DNA of 64,000 nt from Sinorhizobium shofinae (GCA_001704765.1 MBFK01000009.1:62001-126000); one strand, 5' to 3'. Shown: positions 28,173 through 38,561, counted from the first letter of the stretch. Notes: generated by a model from the sequence alone, not told the origin. Translations and numbers: made by a program.

Positions 28173-28967
28173 ATGTTTGGCCCAAAAAATCGGATCATCA
28201 CCATTGCCAATCAGAAAGGCGGCGTCGGCAAGACGACGACCGCGATCAACCTAGCGACAGCACTGGCGGCCATTGGCGAAAGGGTTCTGACCATCGATCT
28301 CGATCCGCAGGGGAACGCAAGCACTGGGCTCGGCATTCAGCGTCGCGACAGGCATCTGTCATCCTACGAGTTGATGATGGGCACTCATTCCATTGGCGAG
28401 ATCGCGCGCGAGACGGCCGTGCCGAACCTCGACATCATCCCGTCGACAATGGATCTGCTCGGCGTCGAGATGGAGATCTCACGGGAATCTGATCGGGTCT
28501 TCCGTCTGCGCAAGGCGCTGGCGGCGCCGGAGGCGCTCGCCCATTCCTATGTTCTGGTGGACTGCCCGCCTTCCTTCAACCTGTTGACAATGAACGCCAT
28601 GGCAGCGGCACATTCCGTCCTCGTACCGCTACAGTGCGAGTTTTTCGCGCTCGAGGGTCTGAGCCAGCTCCTGGAGACGGTCGATCAGGTGCGTCGGACA
28701 GTCAATCCGAGCCTGGATATCCAAGGGATTGTCCTGACCATGTTCGACTCGCGCAACAATCTTGCCCAGCAGGTAGTTAGCGACGTCAGGACACATCTCG
28801 GCGAAAAGGTTTATCACACCTTGATTCCGCGGAACGTTCGCGTTTCGGAGGCGCCGTCCTATGGCAAGCCGGCGATTCTTTATGATCTCAAATGCGCCGG
28901 CAGCCAGGCCTATCTGCAGTTGGCGTCGGAAGTCATCCAACGTGAGCGGCAGCGCAAGGCTGCGTAA
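28173..28967 (+). CDS. parA: chromosome-partitioning ATPase ParA (Soj)
   Basis: A 264-residue ParA-type ATPase that forms the nucleoid gradient moving ParB-parS complexes after origin duplication. The deviant Walker A motif KGGVGKTT is at 15-22 with the family lysine, followed by DLDPQGNAS and VLVDCPPSF. I chose the ATG at 28173. A GTG at 28155 overlapping the rsmG stop (GTGA) would add six residues and couple translation; either is plausible. parB begins 32 bp downstream. Confidence 0.97.
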   Translation: MFGPKNRIITIANQKGGVGKTTTAINLATALAAIGERVLTIDLDPQGNASTGLGIQRRDRHLSSYELMMGTHSIGEIARETAVPNLDIIPSTMDLLGVEMEISRESDRVFRLRKALAAPEALAHSYVLVDCPPSFNLLTMNAMAAAHSVLVPLQCEFFALEGLSQLLETVDQVRRTVNPSLDIQGIVLTMFDSRNNLAQQVVSDVRTHLGEKVYHTLIPRNVRVSEAPSYGKPAILYDLKCAGSQAYLQLASEVIQRERQRKAA

Positions 28968-28999
28968 TCGTTTCGGTATCGTAATTAATCGGGTGTAGC

Positions 29000-29890
29000 A
29001 TGAACGACGACAGCTCCAAGAGACGCCTCGGCCGCGGCTTGGCCGCCTTGATTGGCGAAATGGATCAGCCGTTGCAAAACGGGACCACGCCGGCCAGTCC
29101 GGTCAATCCAGACCGGCGTGTGCCGATCGAGTTCATCTCCCGGAACCCGCGCAATCCGCGCCGCCAATTCGATGAAGCGGAGTTGCAAGACCTGGCGAGC
29201 TCGATTCGCCAGCATGGCATCGTCCAACCCGTCGTGGTCCGCACCGTGGACCATGACCGTTACGAGATCATCGCCGGTGAGCGGCGCTGGCGGGCGGCGC
29301 AGCTTGCGGGCTTCACCGAGATACCGGTGATCGTGCGCGATGTGGACGACCGGACGGCTTTAGAGATTGCCATCGTCGAAAACGTACAGCGCTCGGATCT
29401 CAATCCGCTGGAAGAAGCCCTCGGCTACGAACAGCTGATCGCCGAACACGGCTACACGCAGAACGATCTCGGCGACATTATCGGCAAGAGCCGCAGCCAC
29501 GTCGCCAACAGCTTGCGGCTGCTCAAATTGCCCGAGCCGGTACGCGACATGCTTTCCGACGGCAGCCTCTCGGCCGGCCATGCACGCGCCTTGGTCCCGA
29601 CCTCCGATCCGGTGGCATTGGCGCGCTCGATTGTCGCCAAGGGTCTCTCGGTGCGCGAAGCGGAGCGCCTGGCCCAGAATGATATCAAGGCCCAGAACGA
29701 CCCCAATTTTGCCAAGGGACGGCATCGCGAGGAAAAGGACGCCGATACCCTTGCGCTGGAGCGCACCTTGTCGGACAGCCTGGGGCTGGAGGTTACCGTC
29801 AGTCACAAGGCTTCGGGTGGTCACCTGCGGATCGCCTATAGGACGCTCGATCAACTCGAGGAGATTTGCCGCCTGCTTGAGCGGCGTTAA
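29000..29890 (+). CDS. parB: chromosome-partitioning CTPase/DNA clamp ParB (Spo0J)
   Basis: A 296-residue ParB that loads at parS and spreads as a CTP-dependent clamp. The N-terminal ParA-interacting patch is KRRLGRGLAALIG (about 7-19). The CTP-binding motifs are GERRWR (93-98) and ENVQRSDLNPLEEA (127-140). The HTH for parS lies near 152-180 (YTQNDLGDIIGKSRSHVANS). The C-terminus is the dimerisation domain. Several near-perfect parS sites are in the window. Confidence 0.98.
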   Translation: MNDDSSKRRLGRGLAALIGEMDQPLQNGTTPASPVNPDRRVPIEFISRNPRNPRRQFDEAELQDLASSIRQHGIVQPVVVRTVDHDRYEIIAGERRWRAAQLAGFTEIPVIVRDVDDRTALEIAIVENVQRSDLNPLEEALGYEQLIAEHGYTQNDLGDIIGKSRSHVANSLRLLKLPEPVRDMLSDGSLSAGHARALVPTSDPVALARSIVAKGLSVREAERLAQNDIKAQNDPNFAKGRHREEKDADTLALERTLSDSLGLEVTVSHKASGGHLRIAYRTLDQLEEICRLLERR

Positions 29891-29921
29891 GGGTAGCGCT
29901 CCCCCCTACCACCCGTGCAGT

Positions 29922-29946
29922 CATCCCCGGGCTTGGCCCGAGGATG
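29922..29946. repeat. short dispersed palindrome between parB and holA
   Basis: CATCCCCGGGC (29922-29932) and GCCCGAGGATG (29936-29946) form a hairpin with one mismatch and a three-base loop. The same TCATCC-CGGGCTTG-GAGGATG type occurs in a longer form at 48180-48220. It lies between convergent genes and may stop transcription from either side, but has no T run. Confidence 0.6.
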
Positions 29947-30011
29947 CACGAAAATGGCCATATCGCACGCGGAGATGTCGGCTAAGCGTTCGGGACCATC
30001 CGCACGACGAC

Positions 30012-31046
30012 TCAGCGCCTTGCGGATTGGATCGCGATCGCCAGCAGGTTTTGCAGCACGATACTTTCTTCAAGGCTCTGTCGAGCGCGGCTCTGGTAAA
30101 TGGTGGCCTGCAGCCGGCCCAGTTCGCGCTGGATCGACGGGGCGGTCCAGTGCTTGAGCGCAGCCTCGACGATCGGCTTGCGACGGAAATGCAGGCCGCG
30201 GCCGAGGCTTGCAACTACCTGGCTTGCCGACTGGCGGCTCGCGTCCATTTCGGCGCGCATCACATCCAGTTGCTGAAACTGCCTGAGGCAGGCCTGGAGC
30301 ACCAGGAAGGGCGGGGTTTTCGAGGTGGTGATCTTCTTCATGGCGTGCAGCAGCGCATCGACGTCGCCCTGGAGCACCGCATCCACCGCGTCGTCGACGG
30401 AGATGGCACTGGCGTCGCCGACGATGGCGAGCACATCCTCCTCGTCGACCATATCCTTGCCAAGGCAGTAGAGCGCGAGCTTCCGCACTTCGTTTCGTGA
30501 GGCCATGCGATCGCCGCCAAGCGCTTCGAGAAGACGCTCGCGCGCCGCCGGGCTTATGCGCAAGCCCGCCTCGGCGAGCTCATTGTCGACAAGAGCATGG
30601 AGACTGCGAGCGTCGTCGCTGTAGCAGGCGATGGAGGCGACGGACCGCGACGATTCGCCGATCTTTCTAAGCGCGGCACCCTTCTTAAGGTCGCCCGCCT
30701 CGATGATCAGATAGCTGCCGGTCGGGGGCTCGTCGGCAAGTATCTGCAAGGCTTCGGCAATCGCCTTCTCGCTCGAGGCGCCGCGGATCCAGACGAGTTT
30801 CTCGCCGCCGAAAAGACCGATGGCATTGACCTCGTCGAGGACCCTGCCCGCACTCTGCTGCAGCTCCGTCGCATCGAGCTTGACGACGGCAAAGGGGTCG
30901 TCGAGAGCGACGCCGGAGCGGCCGGCAAGCTGCGCGGCGCGCTCCGAAACCAGGCCACGATCGGGGCCGTAAAGCAGGAAAAGGCGGAAGGTCGACGCGC
31001 CTCGATTGAGAAAGCTGTCAAATTCGTGCGACTTGACCTCGCTCAT
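30012..31046 (-). CDS. holA: DNA polymerase III delta subunit
   Basis: A 344-residue clamp-loader subunit that opens the beta clamp. Family features are FRLFLLYGPDRGLVSERA at the N-terminus (a vestigial P-loop region) and GGDRMASRNEVRKLALYCLG (about 195-215). I chose the ATG at 31046; upstream frame extensions overlap lptE. It lies 13 bp downstream of lptE in the leuS-lptE-holA order common in Proteobacteria. Confidence 0.95.
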   Translation of the reverse strand: MSEVKSHEFDSFLNRGASTFRLFLLYGPDRGLVSERAAQLAGRSGVALDDPFAVVKLDATELQQSAGRVLDEVNAIGLFGGEKLVWIRGASSEKAIAEALQILADEPPTGSYLIIEAGDLKKGAALRKIGESSRSVASIACYSDDARSLHALVDNELAEAGLRISPAARERLLEALGGDRMASRNEVRKLALYCLGKDMVDEEDVLAIVGDASAISVDDAVDAVLQGDVDALLHAMKKITTSKTPPFLVLQACLRQFQQLDVMRAEMDASRQSASQVVASLGRGLHFRRKPIVEAALKHWTAPSIQRELGRLQATIYQSRARQSLEESIVLQNLLAIAIQSARR

Positions 31047-31059
31047 CCGAATACCGATG

Positions 31060-31590
31060 TCAGCGGCCGAGGGCGGCGGCGATGTCAGCCCTGATGAGCT
31101 CCGCCAGTTCCTTGGCGGCGCGATTCTCGGCGTCACGGACGGCGCGAACCTTTGCGAATTCCTGTTCCGGGAAGTCGGCCAGGGCGACCGCCGAGCGATA
31201 GCCCGCCTTCACCGTCTCGCCCGTCGCCGTCCTCGTCAAATTGTAGTCCGCCTTGACGACGATGCGGCCGGCGCCCGCGCGGTCATTGGCCTGATCGTAG
31301 AGCACACCCATCGTCCGGTGCGAAACGTTGAGGGCAAGATCGTATTGCGGGTTGACCGGCTCGCCCTGGCCGCCCGAGGTCAGGAAGATCAATGCATTGC
31401 GCACTTCTTGCTCGACGCGATCGTCCGCTTCCGAGATCTCAATGGAGCCGAATGCCGCAGAGGTTGCACCGGCCGGACCGTCCGAATAGAGCGGACGGAC
31501 CTGGCAGCCAGCCAGCGCCGTCAGCAGCAACGTGCCGGCAAGCACGCCCAGGGACCGGAGACGAAGGCTAGCTTTCTCAGACAACGACAT
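31060..31590 (-). CDS. lptE: LPS-assembly lipoprotein LptE
   Basis: A 176-residue outer-membrane lipoprotein that plugs the LptD barrel for lipopolysaccharide export. The signal peptide ends in a lipobox LTALAGC with the lipidated Cys at residue 29, followed by QVRPLY typical of LptE. The ATG at 31590 lies inside the last codons of leuS, a 14-bp overlap. The position between leuS and holA is the conserved one and supports the call despite weak sequence conservation of the family. Confidence 0.9.
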   Translation of the reverse strand: MSLSEKASLRLRSLGVLAGTLLLTALAGCQVRPLYSDGPAGATSAAFGSIEISEADDRVEQEVRNALIFLTSGGQGEPVNPQYDLALNVSHRTMGVLYDQANDRAGAGRIVVKADYNLTRTATGETVKAGYRSAVALADFPEQEFAKVRAVRDAENRAAKELAELIRADIAAALGR

Positions 31591-34207
31591 TGACGATCCT
31601 TTGCGGCACGACGATGATTTTTCTCGGGCTGCCGCCGTTGAGCGCCGCTTTGACGGCGTCAAGCGCGAGGACGGCGCTTTCGATCGCACTCTGATCTGCG
31701 TCGCGCGCGATTGTCAAATCGGCGCGTTTCTTGCCGTTGATCTGCACCGGCAAGGTGATTTCGTTCTCGACGACGAGCGCCGGGTCGAAGGCTGGCCAGG
31801 GTCTCTCGGCGATCAGCCCTTCGCCGCCGATTGCCCGCCAGCACTCCTCCGCGAGATGCGGCATCATCGGCGCAATCAGGTCGATCAGGATCGTTGTAGC
31901 ATCCTTGACCGCAGCGGTGACGGCCCGGTCGGCCTTGCCGGCGGCAACTTGTGTGAGCGGCGAGGCCAGGACATTGACGAGCTCGTAGATCCGCGCAACG
32001 GCCTTGTTGAAGGCAAGCTTGTCGTAGTCGGCTTCGACGGCGCGCAGGGTGCGGTGAGCCGCCTGCGAAATCACCAGTCCCTCGCCGTCCTTAGCCGGCG
32101 AAGCATTTACGCCGCGCAGGCTTTCGGCAGCCTCGCCAATCAGCCGCCAGACGCGCTGGACGAAGCGGTGCGAGCCCTCGACGCCCGCCTCGGACCAGAT
32201 CACGTCGCGATCCGGCGGCGAATCGGACAGCACGAAGAAGCGCGCCGTGTCGGCTCCGTAGGAGCCGATGATGTCGTCCGGGTCGACGACGTTCTTCTTG
32301 GACTTCGACATCTTCTCGATCGAGCCGATGGTGATTTCTTCGCCGGTCTCGATCAGCACCGCGCGGCGGCGTCCGTCGATCTCCTCGATGCGGATTTCCG
32401 CGGGCGTGATCCATTCGCGCTGCGCGCCTTCGCCGCGGCTATAGGTCTCGTGCACCACCATGCCCTGCGTGAACAGCCCCTTGAAGGGCTCGTCCAGTGC
32501 CACGTGGCCGGTCGCCTTCATCGCCCGGGTGAAGAAGCGCGAATAGAGCAGATGCAGGATCGCGTGCTCGATGCCGCCGATATATTGATCCACCGGCAGC
32601 CAGTGATTGGCGGCCTTGGGATCGGTCGGCCTGTCTTCCCAGGGCGCGGTGAAGCGCGCGAAGTACCAGGAGGAGTCGACGAAGGTGTCCATCGTGTCGG
32701 TTTCCCTGCGCGCGTCCTTGCCGCATTCAGGGCAGGCGACGTGCCGCCAGGTCAGGTGGCGGTCAAGCGGATTGCCCGGCTTGTCGAAGGTCACGTCCGG
32801 CGGCAGGATCACCGGCAGATCCGCCTTCGGCACCGGAACGACGCCGCAATCCTCGCAATGGATGACCGGGATCGGGCAGCCCCAGTAGCGCTGCCTGGAG
32901 ATTCCCCAGTCGCGCAGGCGGAAATTCACCTTGCGCTCGGCGCGCGGCACGCCATTCAGCGTTTCCTTCTCGAGCTTCGAGGCGATGCTCTCGAACGCCT
33001 CTTCCGTGGAAAGCCCGTCGAGGAAGCGCGAGTTGATCATCACGCCGTCGCCGCCATAGGCCTCGTCTTCGATCGTGAAGCTTGCCGGATCGGCATCCTT
33101 CGGCATCACCACCGGCACGACCGGCAGGCCGTATTTGCGGGCAAAATCCAGATCGCGCTGGTCGCCGGAAGGGCAGCCGAAAATGGCGCCCTTGCCGTAG
33201 TCCATCAGCACGAAATTGGCGACATAGACGGGCAGTTCCCAATTCGCATCGAAGGGATGCGTGGCACGAATGCCGGTGTCCATGCCCTTCTTCTCGGCCG
33301 TCTCGAGGGCGGCGAGCGAGGTGCCGGCGCGACGGCACTCCTCGCAGAATGCGTCGATTGCCGCATTCTTGGCGGCGGCTTCCTTGGCGAGCGGATGGTC
33401 GGCGGAGATCGCCAGGAACGAGGCGCCAAACAGCGTGTCCGGCCGCGTCGTGTAGACGGTCAGTTCCTTGCTCTCGCCGGGAACCGTCGCCGGATCGAGT
33501 TCCCACCGGAGAGCCAGGCCCTCGGAGCGGCCGATCCAGTTCTTCTGCATCAGGCGAACCTTTTCCGGCCACTGATCCAGACTATCGAGCGCGTCGAGCA
33601 GGTCCTGGCTGAAATCGGTGATACGGAAGAACCACTGTGTCAGCTCGCGCTGCTCGACCAGCGCACCCGAGCGCCAGCCACGGCCGTCGATCACCTGCTC
33701 GTTGGCGAGAACGGTGTTGTCGACCGGGTCCCAATTGACCTTTGATTGCCTGCGGTAGACCAGGCCCTTTTCCAGGAAATCGAGGAAGAGGTGCTGCTGG
33801 CGCTGGTAATAGGCCGGATCACAGGTGGCGAATTCGCGGCTCCAGTCGAGCGAAAGCCCCATGACCTTGAGCTGTGCCTTCATCGCGGCGATGTTCTGGT
33901 AGGTCCAGCCGGCCGGATGCACGCCGCGTTCCATGGCGGCGTTCTCGGCCGGCATGCCGAAGGCATCCCAGCCCATCGGATGCAGCACATTGAAGCCGCG
34001 GGCGCGCTTGTAGCGGGCGACGACGTCGCCCATCGTATAGTTGCGCACGTGGCCCATGTGGATCCGCCCGGACGGATAAGGAAACATCTCGAGCACGTAG
34101 TATTTTTCGCGCGGATCGTCGTTGCTGGTCTCGAAGACCTTGCGTGCGTCCCATTCCTGCTGCCAGCGCGGTTCGGCATCACGCGGATTATATCGTTCGG
34201 TAGCCAT
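31577..34207 (-). CDS. leuS: leucyl-tRNA synthetase
   Basis: An 876-residue class I aminoacyl-tRNA synthetase charging tRNA-Leu. The HIGH-type motif HMGH is at 50-53 ([12 protein letters not shown]), the KMSKS loop at 632-636, and the CP1 editing domain with TRPDTLFGA lies between. The ATG at 34207 matches the family start. It is the first gene of leuS-lptE-holA and is divergent from yggS. Confidence 0.99.
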   Translation of the reverse strand: MATERYNPRDAEPRWQQEWDARKVFETSNDDPREKYYVLEMFPYPSGRIHMGHVRNYTMGDVVARYKRARGFNVLHPMGWDAFGMPAENAAMERGVHPAGWTYQNIAAMKAQLKVMGLSLDWSREFATCDPAYYQRQQHLFLDFLEKGLVYRRQSKVNWDPVDNTVLANEQVIDGRGWRSGALVEQRELTQWFFRITDFSQDLLDALDSLDQWPEKVRLMQKNWIGRSEGLALRWELDPATVPGESKELTVYTTRPDTLFGASFLAISADHPLAKEAAAKNAAIDAFCEECRRAGTSLAALETAEKKGMDTGIRATHPFDANWELPVYVANFVLMDYGKGAIFGCPSGDQRDLDFARKYGLPVVPVVMPKDADPASFTIEDEAYGGDGVMINSRFLDGLSTEEAFESIASKLEKETLNGVPRAERKVNFRLRDWGISRQRYWGCPIPVIHCEDCGVVPVPKADLPVILPPDVTFDKPGNPLDRHLTWRHVACPECGKDARRETDTMDTFVDSSWYFARFTAPWEDRPTDPKAANHWLPVDQYIGGIEHAILHLLYSRFFTRAMKATGHVALDEPFKGLFTQGMVVHETYSRGEGAQREWITPAEIRIEEIDGRRRAVLIETGEEITIGSIEKMSKSKKNVVDPDDIIGSYGADTARFFVLSDSPPDRDVIWSEAGVEGSHRFVQRVWRLIGEAAESLRGVNASPAKDGEGLVISQAAHRTLRAVEADYDKLAFNKAVARIYELVNVLASPLTQVAAGKADRAVTAAVKDATTILIDLIAPMMPHLAEECWRAIGGEGLIAERPWPAFDPALVVENEITLPVQINGKKRADLTIARDADQSAIESAVLALDAVKAALNGGSPRKIIVVPQRIVNVVV

Positions 34208-34421
34208 GTCTTTGTCGATGTTCCGGAAATTTTGCGGCGCCCAAAGCGCCCTCGTAATAGCTGGCCTGACCTTCAACACGAAACAGTCTGACCGTCAAGT
34301 TTTCAAGGCTCGGGCGTCGCACTTTGGCATATTCGGCGACCGTTGCCTTCGCCGGGCTTGGCAAGCATCGCAAGTTTCAATAATCCGCTTGGCGGGTCTC
34401 GACACCGCAAGGAGTGCAAGA

Positions 34422-35081
34422 ATGGAAGTACAGGAACGACTGAGCGATGTCCTGAGCCGGATTCGCTCCAGCGAGAAGGCGGCAAACCGGGCTGAAGATG
34501 CCGTCACGCTCGTCGCCGTCTCGAAGACCTTCGATGCCGAGGCGATCCGGCCGGTGATCGCTGCCGGCCAGCGGGTATTCGGCGAAAATCGCGTCCAGGA
34601 AGCGCAAGCCAAATGGCCGGAGCTCAAGGGCGAGACGCCCGATGTCGAGTTGCACCTGATCGGGCCGCTGCAATCCAACAAGGCGGTCGACGCCGTGGCG
34701 CTCTTCGATGTGATCGAAACGATCGATCGGGAGAAGATCGCCCGCGCCGTGGCCGCCGAGATGAAGCGCCAGGGCCGCAAACCCCGGCTCTATGTGCAGG
34801 TCAATACCGGCCTCGAACCGCAAAAGGCCGGGATTGCGCCGGAGGAGACCATCGCTTTCGTCGATCTCTGCCGCTCAGAACTTGGCCTCGATATCGAAGG
34901 GCTTATGTGCATCCCGCCCGTCGATGAGAACCCGGGTCCGCATTTCGCCTTGCTTGCGAAACTCGCGACCAAGTGCGGTCTCACGGGGCTGTCCATGGGC
35001 ATGTCCGGCGATTTCGAAACGGCCATCGCCTTCGGCGCCACCAGCGTTCGGGTCGGGTCAGCGATCTTCGGCACCCGCTGA
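34422..35081 (+). CDS. yggS: pyridoxal-phosphate homeostasis protein (YggS/PLPBP)
   Basis: A 219-residue PLP-binding protein with an alanine-racemase-like barrel but no known enzyme activity; it buffers cellular PLP and affects amino- and keto-acid balance. The PLP lysine is Lys35 in LVAVSKTF; FGENRVQEAQ and HLIGPLQSNK are family signatures. The ATG at 34422 follows AAGGAGTGCAAG. It is a single gene, divergent from leuS across 214 bp. Confidence 0.94.
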   Translation: MEVQERLSDVLSRIRSSEKAANRAEDAVTLVAVSKTFDAEAIRPVIAAGQRVFGENRVQEAQAKWPELKGETPDVELHLIGPLQSNKAVDAVALFDVIETIDREKIARAVAAEMKRQGRKPRLYVQVNTGLEPQKAGIAPEETIAFVDLCRSELGLDIEGLMCIPPVDENPGPHFALLAKLATKCGLTGLSMGMSGDFETAIAFGATSVRVGSAIFGTR

Positions 35082-35238
35082 CTGGCTGGGAGCCGCTTTT
35101 GAGCCGCGGAAAACGCTCCTCCCCGTCCCCTCCCGCCCATTACTCTTTCGTCGGGCTTCATCTTTCCCTCCGCAGCCCTATCCTCAGAGCCGAGGAGCCG
35201 GGCTGAGCAGTCCGGGAGGTCAGTGGAGGAGAACGGAA

Positions 35239-37146
35239 ATGGCGAGCCGCTATTCCGACGTGTATGCCGCATGGAAAGCCGATCCGCAGGGCTTCTGGTC
35301 CGAAGCCGCGGAGGCGATCGACTGGTTCGAAAGGCCCCGGCGCATCTTCGACGCCGAGCGCGGAACTTACGGTCACTGGTTTCCGGATGGCGTCACCAAC
35401 AGCTGTTACAATTGCCTCGACCGCCATGTCGAGGCAGGTCGTGGTCAGCAGACGGCGTTCATCTATGATAGTCCCGTCACCGGCAGAATCGAAAAAATCT
35501 CCTATGCGGCGCTGCTCGCCGACGTGAAGGCAATGGCTGCGGTCTATGGCAAGCTCGGCATCGGCAAGGGTGACCGGATCATCATCTATATGCCGATGAT
35601 CCCTGAAGCCGCGATTGCCATGCTGGCGGCGGCGCGGATCGGCGCGGTGCATTCGGTGGTCTTTGGCGGCTTTGCCGCCAACGAGCTCGCCGTCCGGATC
35701 GACGATTGCCAGGCGAAGCTCGTCGTCTCGGCAAGTTGCGGGCTGGAGCCCGGCCGCAGCGTTGCCTACAAGCCGCTGCTCGATGCGGCGATCGAGATTG
35801 CCAACAACAAGCCCGCCCATTGCCTGATCTTCCAGCGCGACATGCTGGCCGCCGGGATGGTGCCCGGCCGCGATATCGATTTCGCCTCCGCCCTTGCCGC
35901 GGCGAGACTGGCCGGCGAGGAAGCGCCCTGTGCCGAGGTCGCTTCCACCGATCCGCTCTATGTTCTCTACACCTCCGGAACCACCGGTCAGCCGAAGGGC
36001 GTCGTGCGCGACAATGGCGGCCACATGGTCGCCTTGAAATGGTCGATGGAGAACTTCTTCGGGGTTCAGCCTGGCGAGGTCTTCTGGGCGGCATCCGACA
36101 TCGGTTGGGTCGTCGGCCACTCCTATATCGTCTACGGGCCGCTCCTCAACGGTAGCACTTCGATCCTGTTTGAAGGCAAGCCGGTCGGGACGCCCGACCC
36201 CGGCACCTATTGGCGGATCATTGCCGAGCACGGCGTCGCCGTCATGTTCACCGCCCCGACGGCGCTGCGTGCGATTCGCAAGGAGGATCCGCAAGCCTCC
36301 CATGTGGCGCGGTATGACCTGTCGCGCTTCCGCGCCCTCTATCTCGCCGGCGAACGCGCCGATCCGGACACGATCCGCTGGGCCGAGCGGGCGCTCGGCG
36401 TGCCGGTCATCGATCACTGGTGGCAGACGGAGACTGGCTGGCCGGTTGCGGGCAATCCGCTGGGCCTCGGCCTGCTGCCGGTCAAATACGGGTCGCCCGC
36501 CGTTCCCCTCCCCGGCTACGACGTCCAGGTCCTCGACGATGCCGGTCATCCGGTCGAGGCCGGGACGCTCGGCAATGTGGTGGTCAAGCTGCCGCTTCCG
36601 CCCGGCTGCCTGACGACGCTCTGGAAGGCCGACGATCGCTTTCGGGCGGCCTATCTCGAGGAATATCCCGGCTACTACAAGACGGCGGACGCCGGCTATA
36701 TCGACGAAGACGGCTATGTCTTCATCATGGCCCGTACCGACGACATCATCAACGTCGCGGGTCATCGGCTTTCGACCGGGGCCATGGAGGAGGTCTGCGT
36801 CAGTCATCCGGATGTCGCCGAATGCGCGGTGATCGGCATCGCCGATCCGCTAAAGGGGCAGATCCCGGCCGGTTTCTTGGTGATCAACTCGAATGTTTCC
36901 CGTGAAACATCGGATATCGAGACGGAGGTCATCGCCCTCGTCCGCGAGCGCATCGGCCCTGTCGCCGCCTTCCGAACCGCGATCTGCGTCAAGCGGCTGC
37001 CAAAGACCCGGTCCGGCAAAATCCTGCGCGCGACAATCCAGAAGATCGCCGACCGCCAGCCCTGGAAGATGCCGGCGACGATCGACGACCCGGCGATCCT
37101 CGATGAAATCACCGAGGCGCTTCACGCCAAGGGCATCGGCATCTGA
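35239..37146 (+). CDS. prpE: propionyl-CoA synthetase-type acyl-CoA ligase
   Basis: A 635-residue AMP-forming acyl-CoA synthetase closer to PrpE than to Acs. It has the N-terminal WFPDGVTNSCYNCLDR box, the phosphate-binding YTSGTTGQPKG (244-254), [15 protein letters not shown] and the C-terminal KTRSGKIL with the acetylatable lysine. The likely reaction is propionate + ATP + CoA to propionyl-CoA. The ATG follows GGAGGAGAACGG. A parS-like site lies within codons 552-557. It is convergent with the LysR gene. Confidence 0.9.
   Translation: MASRYSDVYAAWKADPQGFWSEAAEAIDWFERPRRIFDAERGTYGHWFPDGVTNSCYNCLDRHVEAGRGQQTAFIYDSPVTGRIEKISYAALLADVKAMAAVYGKLGIGKGDRIIIYMPMIPEAAIAMLAAARIGAVHSVVFGGFAANELAVRIDDCQAKLVVSASCGLEPGRSVAYKPLLDAAIEIANNKPAHCLIFQRDMLAAGMVPGRDIDFASALAAARLAGEEAPCAEVASTDPLYVLYTSGTTGQPKGVVRDNGGHMVALKWSMENFFGVQPGEVFWAASDIGWVVGHSYIVYGPLLNGSTSILFEGKPVGTPDPGTYWRIIAEHGVAVMFTAPTALRAIRKEDPQASHVARYDLSRFRALYLAGERADPDTIRWAERALGVPVIDHWWQTETGWPVAGNPLGLGLLPVKYGSPAVPLPGYDVQVLDDAGHPVEAGTLGNVVVKLPLPPGCLTTLWKADDRFRAAYLEEYPGYYKTADAGYIDEDGYVFIMARTDDIINVAGHRLSTGAMEEVCVSHPDVAECAVIGIADPLKGQIPAGFLVINSNVSRETSDIETEVIALVRERIGPVAAFRTAICVKRLPKTRSGKILRATIQKIADRQPWKMPATIDDPAILDEITEALHAKGIGI
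36894..36909. other. parS-like centromere site 5 (inside prpE)
   Basis: TGTTTCCCGTGAAACA matches parS at 15 of 16 positions; the mismatch is in the centre of the palindrome. It encodes NVSRET within prpE, 7-8 kb right of parB. Confidence 0.72.
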
Positions 37147-37164
37147 CGCGGGGCGCGTCAGTTT
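37143..37164 (+). terminator. possible terminator between prpE and lysR
   Basis: Arms CTGACGCG (37143-37150) and CGCGTCAG (37154-37161) with a GGG loop are followed by TTT. The hairpin overlaps the stop codons of both convergent genes. The T run is short. Confidence 0.45.
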
Positions 37165-38033
37165 GATGCGGGGTCAACAACCTGTTTGAACCAGCCGCAG
37201 AAGGCGGACGCGGCCTTCTGGCGGGAGGACTTGCTGATCAGGAAATAGCTCTCCTCTTCGAGGATCGAAGTCTCGGAGAGCACGATCAGGTCGCCGTTCT
37301 CGATCTCGCGCCGGCATACTTCGACCGGGCAAAGTGCGACGCCGTGGCCGGCGATAGCGGCCGTCGCCAGCAGATTGAAATCCTGAAAGACCGGACCCTT
37401 CGGTGGCCCGGGCGGCCTTATGCCGGCTCGGGCGAACCATTGCTGCCAATGGGCCGTCGTCTCGTCGTGCAGGAGGTCCGCCGTTGCGATCTGCTGCGCA
37501 TGCGCGAGACTACCCTTCCGTTCAAGGTAGCGCGGACTTGCGACGGGTCTGTTGACACGGGAAAAGAGGCGCTCGCAGAGGACGCCGTCCGACATATCGG
37601 CGCCGAGCGTGATCAGCACGTCGCAGCCGGTTTCGCGCAGGCGCTGGGCGGCCATGGCATAGACCACCTTGACCGTGATGTCGGCATGGGCTGCGAGGAA
37701 CTCACCGAGCGCCGGGATCAGCCAGCGGGTCGCGATCGAGGGAATGCAGGCGACGGTGATTTCCGACTTCGTCCTGAGCTTCAAGGATTCCGCTTCGGCG
37801 GCAATCCGCTCGAAGCCGACGGACAGGGCTTCGGCAAGCCGCTCGGCTTCGGGCGCGAGCCGAACGCCGCGCTTTTCGCGCAGGAACAAGGGGCGACCGA
37901 GCCATTCCTCCAGCCGCCGGATCTGATGGCTCACGGCGGCATGCGTGACATGCAATTCATCGGCGGCGCGCGAGAAGCTCGCGAGGCGGGCGGCGGCTTC
38001 GAAGACCCGCAAGGCGCCCAAGGGTGGCATCAT
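37158..38033 (-). CDS. LysR-family regulator, GcvA-like
   Basis: A 291-residue LysR regulator. The N-terminal HTH begins MMPPLGALRVFEAAARLASFSRAADEL-type sequence with HVTHAAVSHQIRRLE (about 28-42), followed by the LysR substrate domain. The pattern PLGALRVFEAAAR plus HVTHAAVSHQIRRLEEWLG is typical of the GcvA branch. The ATG pair at 38033/38030 fits the family start. It is divergent from the orphan ectC gene across 137 bp, so ectC is its likeliest target; this is inferred from layout. Confidence 0.92.
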   Translation of the reverse strand: MMPPLGALRVFEAAARLASFSRAADELHVTHAAVSHQIRRLEEWLGRPLFLREKRGVRLAPEAERLAEALSVGFERIAAEAESLKLRTKSEITVACIPSIATRWLIPALGEFLAAHADITVKVVYAMAAQRLRETGCDVLITLGADMSDGVLCERLFSRVNRPVASPRYLERKGSLAHAQQIATADLLHDETTAHWQQWFARAGIRPPGPPKGPVFQDFNLLATAAIAGHGVALCPVEVCRREIENGDLIVLSETSILEEESYFLISKSSRQKAASAFCGWFKQVVDPASN

Positions 38034-38170
38034 ATGTAAATTCTTCTCAACTGACTGGTGAGGAATCATCGTTTGTAGGAAGAAGAAATCAAGCAAATAA
38101 AGGAATCCACCGCAATCGATCTTTGCCCTGAATCGCGATTTGTCAAATTTTCTTACACGGGGAGAACGCC

Positions 38171-38557
38171 ATGTTCGTGCGCAGCCTGCAGGATGTTGAA
38201 GTCACCGATCACTTCGTAGAGTGGGGCAGCGGTACCAGCCACCGCCTGCTGACGGAAAAGGACGGCATGGGCTTCACCGTCTGCCATACGGTTGTGCGGG
38301 CCAATACCGTCTCGCTGCTCCAATACCGCAACCATCTCGAAGCCTGCTATTGCATCGCCGGCGAAGGCGAGGTCGAGGACATGGAGGGCAATGTCTTTCC
38401 GATCCACAAGGGCGACATCTATGTGCTCGACAAGCATGACAAGCACTATCTGCGCGGCGGCAGCGACAAGGACCTGGTCCTCGTCAGCATCTTCAATCCG
38501 CCGCTCAAAGGCACCGAACGCCACAACCTCAATGATTCGTCAGGCTCGGCCTATTGA
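38171..38557 (+). CDS. ectC: orphan L-ectoine synthase (EctC) family cupin
   Basis: A 128-residue cupin of full EctC length. EctC closes N-gamma-acetyl-diaminobutyrate to ectoine using iron. The key positions are kept: Glu57 in NHLEACY, Tyr84 in GDIYVLD and His92 in KHDKHYL correspond to the metal ligands, and Thr40, Tyr52 and the late Glu116 are also present. No ectA, ectB or ask_ect gene is nearby, so this is a solitary copy. It may use diaminobutyrate derivatives from ectoine breakdown or another substrate such as glutamine. It is flanked by a divergent LysR gene and ends at a strong shared terminator. Confidence 0.9.
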   Translation: MFVRSLQDVEVTDHFVEWGSGTSHRLLTEKDGMGFTVCHTVVRANTVSLLQYRNHLEACYCIAGEGEVEDMEGNVFPIHKGDIYVLDKHDKHYLRGGSDKDLVLVSIFNPPLKGTERHNLNDSSGSAY

Positions 38558-38561
38558 TGCA

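Noticed and set aside
31532-33745. Rightward frame of 737 codons
   Set aside because: Antisense shadow of leuS; the composition is rich in Arg, Asp, His and Gly as expected from the opposite strand of a real gene.
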